Assembly: GCA_035540915.1 (NCBI GenBank)
Contig: DATLFQ010000168.1
Span: forward strand, 1-7,232
Direction of reading: 5' to 3'
DNA from: DATLFQ01 sp035540915
Lineage (GTDB): Bacteria > Actinomycetota > Acidimicrobiia > Acidimicrobiales > GCA-2861595
DNA: 7,232 nt
The notes below the pieces were generated by a model, which saw only the letters and a program-made list of their open reading frames with translations, was not told the origin of the DNA and ran no database searches. Position numbers and translations under genes: made by a program. Below, piece after piece: positions 6,157-7,232 of the stretch. The number at the start of each line of letters is the position of its first letter. Within the stretch, counting starts at the first letter, position 1.

Positions 6157-6521
6157 CCCCCGCTGCCCGGCGGGCTGGACGCGGGCGAGGCCTCGAGGGA
6201 GGCGGCCGCCTCCTTGACCGTGTCGGCCACGGTCACGATGCGGTCGAACCCGGTGGTCTTGAGCAGGCGGGTCAGGGGCGCACGGTTGCAGACCACCGCC
6301 ACGTCCCCGCCCAGCTCTCGGGCCCGGCGGATGCCACCGATGAGGGCGCCGAGACCGGCCGAGTCGACGAAGGGCACCGCCGACATGTCGATGATCAACC
6401 GGGGCTGGCTGGCCAGCGTGGCCAAGGCCTCGCGGAACTGGCTGACGGTGAAGGCGTCGAGTTCGCCGATGGGTCGGCAGATGACGTAGCCGTCCGCCTG
6501 CTCGGTCTTGATGTCCAGCAC
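6153..6521 (-). CDS. STAS-domain anti-sigma factor antagonist (SpoIIAA/RsbV-like)
   Basis: This 122-residue single-domain STAS protein begins with the first strand MLDIKTEQADGYVICRPIGE. It has the conserved LDAFTVSQFREAL helix and the family signature IDMSAVPFVDSAGLGALIGG (44-63). Ser54 in this DSxG motif is the expected phosphorylation site for a partner-switching kinase. Members bind an anti-sigma factor (SpoIIAB/RsbW type) when unphosphorylated and free the sigma factor; neither kinase nor sigma factor is encoded here. The last 15 or so residues are Ser/Pro/Gly-rich and probably disordered. The GTG start is fixed by a perfect AGGAGG 4 bases upstream. It runs divergently from the receiver-domain gene across a 71-base gap and converges on the second ATPase gene, sharing CTAG as the stop for both. 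Confidence 0.93.
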   Translation of the reverse strand: MLDIKTEQADGYVICRPIGELDAFTVSQFREALATLASQPRLIIDMSAVPFVDSAGLGALIGGIRRARELGGDVAVVCNRAPLTRLLKTTGFDRIVTVADTVKEAAASLEASPASSPPGSGG

Positions 6522-6525
6522 TCGC

Positions 6526-6531
6526 CCTCCT
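6526..6531 (-). promoter_or_regulatory. Ribosome binding site of the STAS gene
   Basis: The minus strand has a perfect AGGAGG, 4 bases before the GTG start. It is the strongest Shine-Dalgarno in the window and contrasts with the divergent receiver gene, which has none. Confidence 0.8.
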
Positions 6532-6554
6532 GAGAAGCGGTTGGGGCGAGGTCG

Positions 6555-6560
6555 ATGGTA
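6555..6560 (-). promoter_or_regulatory. Candidate -10 box of the STAS gene
   Basis: The minus strand reads GGGTACCATCG. TACCAT fits the TANNNT pattern and would give a leader of roughly 25-30 bases containing the AGGAGG site. No convincing -35 is seen at 17 bases, so a factor-dependent or extended promoter is possible. Confidence 0.35.
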
Positions 6561-6578
6561 CCCGCCCCCCAGGCCGGT

Positions 6579-6584
6579 TACCCT
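6579..6584 (+). promoter_or_regulatory. Candidate -10 box of the receiver-domain gene (leaderless)
   Basis: GGTTACCCT contains TACCCT, ending 8 bases before the ATG at 6593. No purine-rich Shine-Dalgarno lies between. The layout is what is expected of a leaderless actinobacterial transcript that starts at or next to the ATG. Confidence 0.5.
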
Positions 6585-6592
6585 CGGCCCCG

Positions 6593-7006
6593 ATGCCCGA
6601 CGTACTGATCGCCAGCGACGAGGAGTGGGTCCGAGCCGAGGTCCGGTCGGTGCTGTCCACCCGGCCCGCCATGACGGTCCGGGAGGTCACCGCAGGGGCC
6701 GAGGTGCGGCCCGCCTGCCTGAAGTCGTTGCCGGACCTGGCGATCGTGGACCTGCAGATCGGCAACATGGGCGGCATGGCGGTGTGCCTCGACCTGCGGC
6801 TGGAGGAGAGCGGAGGCCGGCTCGGCCACGTGCCGGTCCTCATGCTGCTCGACCGCCGGCCCGACGTCTTCTTGGCCCGGCGGGCCGGTGCCGAGGGCTG
6901 GATCGTCAAGCCGTTCGACCCCCTGCGGCTGCGCCGGGCCATCACGGCCGTGCTCGAGGGCTCGACGTTCGAGGACACCACCTACCTTCCCTCGCCGGTC
7001 GGCTGA
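6593..7006 (+). CDS. Stand-alone response regulator receiver-domain protein (atypical)
   Basis: This 137-residue protein consists of one CheY-like receiver domain with no output domain. The expected phosphoacceptor is D53 in LAIVDLQIGNMGG (49-61). K106-P107 in GWIVKPFDPLRL (102-113) is the conserved lysine-proline pair after strand 5. The acidic pocket at the end of strand 1 reads ASDEE, so only the second of the usual two aspartates (D9) is at its normal place. The switch Thr/Ser at the end of strand 4 is replaced by leucine (PVLMLLD, L86). It can probably still be phosphorylated, but the signalling switch should differ from that of CheY. A short tail follows helix 5. No histidine kinase is adjacent. 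The neighbouring divergent STAS gene suggests a shared signalling theme, which is an inference. ATG is chosen because strand 1 (DVLIASD) starts at residue 3. Confidence 0.88.
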   Translation: MPDVLIASDEEWVRAEVRSVLSTRPAMTVREVTAGAEVRPACLKSLPDLAIVDLQIGNMGGMAVCLDLRLEESGGRLGHVPVLMLLDRRPDVFLARRAGAEGWIVKPFDPLRLRRAITAVLEGSTFEDTTYLPSPVG

Positions 7007-7037
7007 TCCCGTCGGGGACCGCCTTGGAGGCTTCGGG

Positions 7038-7043
7038 TACGCT
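7038..7043 (+). promoter_or_regulatory. Candidate -10 box of tRNA-Pro
   Basis: CGGGTACGCTCG contains TACGCT, 9 bases upstream of the mature tRNA 5' end. This distance fits a transcript with a very short 5' leader trimmed by RNase P. GGGACC lies 17 bases upstream as a poor -35. The call rests on position and the TANNNT pattern. Confidence 0.45.
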
Positions 7044-7052
7044 CGTCGGGCA

Positions 7053-7130
7053 CGGGAAGTAGCGCAGCTTGGTTAGCGCGCAGCGTTCGGGACGCTGAGG
7101 TCGCGGGTTCGAATCCCGCCTTCCCGACCA
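7053..7130 (+). tRNA. tRNA-Pro, anticodon CGG, CCA end encoded
   Basis: All arms fold by eye. The acceptor stem is CGGGAAG (7053-7059) with CTTCCCG (7120-7126). The D stem is GCGC/GCGC around AGCTTGGTTA. The anticodon stem is CAGCG/CGCTG around loop TTCGGGA, with anticodon CGG at 7088-7090. The variable loop is AGGTC, and the T arm is GCGGG-TTCGAAT-CCCGC. The discriminator base is A, followed by genomic CCA. It reads CCG, a proline codon expected to be heavily used in such a GC-rich genome. The short 5-base variable loop and the anticodon exclude tRNA(Sec), although selA and selB are in the same window. Confidence 0.97.
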
Positions 7131-7232
7131 GGAAAGTGGTTGCTGGTCGCGGCGACTGCACCACCGACCTGGAGACCTGCAGCCGTGGCCCGATGGCCGG
7201 CTGCGCTCCTGGCCGGGTCGGGGCTACCGTCG
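7131..7232 (+). other. Sequence after tRNA-Pro with no callable gene; possible promoter at the edge
   Basis: No complete reading frame, RNA fold or T-run terminator can be supported here. GGGGCTACCGTCG at the very end contains TACCGT (7225-7230), the same TANNNT pattern seen before other genes in the window, so a leaderless gene may begin just beyond the edge. A reading frame is open to the end from a GTG at 7136, but it has no homology I recognise. Confidence 0.3.

Noticed and set aside
4744..6981. Minus-strand open frame of 745 codons
   Set aside because: It lies opposite the two ATPases and crosses the STAS and receiver genes. Its composition is Arg/Ala/Pro/Gly-rich with no recognisable domain, as expected of a GC-rich shadow frame.
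2836..7006. TGA stops of the NfeD-like, first ATPase and receiver genes as selenocysteine codons, given nearby selAB
   Set aside because: Reading on gives no conserved extension. The frames run into promoter DNA, the next gene or the tRNA, and each protein already has a complete domain.
6982..7164. Minus-strand 60-codon reading frame containing VGKAGFEPATSASRTLRA
   Set aside because: It is the antisense of tRNA-Pro. The GFEPATS pattern is a well-known false protein made by translating the reverse strand of tRNA genes.
7131..7232. Intrinsic terminator after tRNA-Pro (CCGGC...GCCGG near 7194-7215)
   Set aside because: The stem is only 5 bp, there is no following T-run, and such pairs are common by chance at this GC level.

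Overview
The window is very GC-rich, with almost every third codon position G or C, and carries actinobacterial hallmarks: a WhiB-family iron-sulfur regulator, GTG starts, TANNNT-type -10 boxes a few bases from start codons, and a paired set of Get3/ArsA-like ATPases resembling mycobacterial Rv3679/Rv3680. The gene set suggests an actinobacterium outside the best-studied genera, perhaps of the Acidimicrobiia. That placement is an inference from protein style, not a measurement.

Layout from left to right. (1) The 3' half of selA and a complete selB, both on +, form a selenocysteine-decoding operon. (2) A small whiB-like gene on - ends tail-to-tail with selB. It has its own recognisable promoter, Shine-Dalgarno and a flanking inverted repeat. 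(3) An NfeD/ClpP-class membrane protein on - has a protease domain that looks catalytically dead. (4) Two ArsA/Get3-family ATPases on +, fused by a GTGA stop/start overlap, diverge from the NfeD gene at a shared CATG. (5) A STAS-domain anti-sigma-factor antagonist on - ends tail-to-tail with the second ATPase. (6) A stand-alone response-regulator receiver protein on + diverges from the STAS gene. (7) tRNA-Pro(CGG), with its CCA end encoded, lies on +. The last 102 bases hold no gene that can be called, only a possible -10 box at the edge.

How the genes work together. SelA makes Sec-tRNA(Sec) and SelB delivers it to recoded UGA codons. The partner tRNA(Sec), selD and any selenoprotein gene lie outside the window. 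The two ATPases very probably act as one heteromeric complex: each lacks a different consensus nucleotide-site residue that the other keeps. The STAS and receiver proteins are signalling modules whose partners (anti-sigma kinase, histidine kinase) are not here.

The most unusual feature is packing. Two convergent pairs share a palindromic CTAG that supplies both stop codons, one divergent pair shares CATG for both start codons, and one tandem pair shares GTGA. I see no defence island, CRISPR array, insertion sequence or prophage. The best leads are the asymmetric ATPase pair, the apparent pseudoprotease NfeD, the SelB guanine-specificity motif with Gly in place of Asp, and the atypical receiver.
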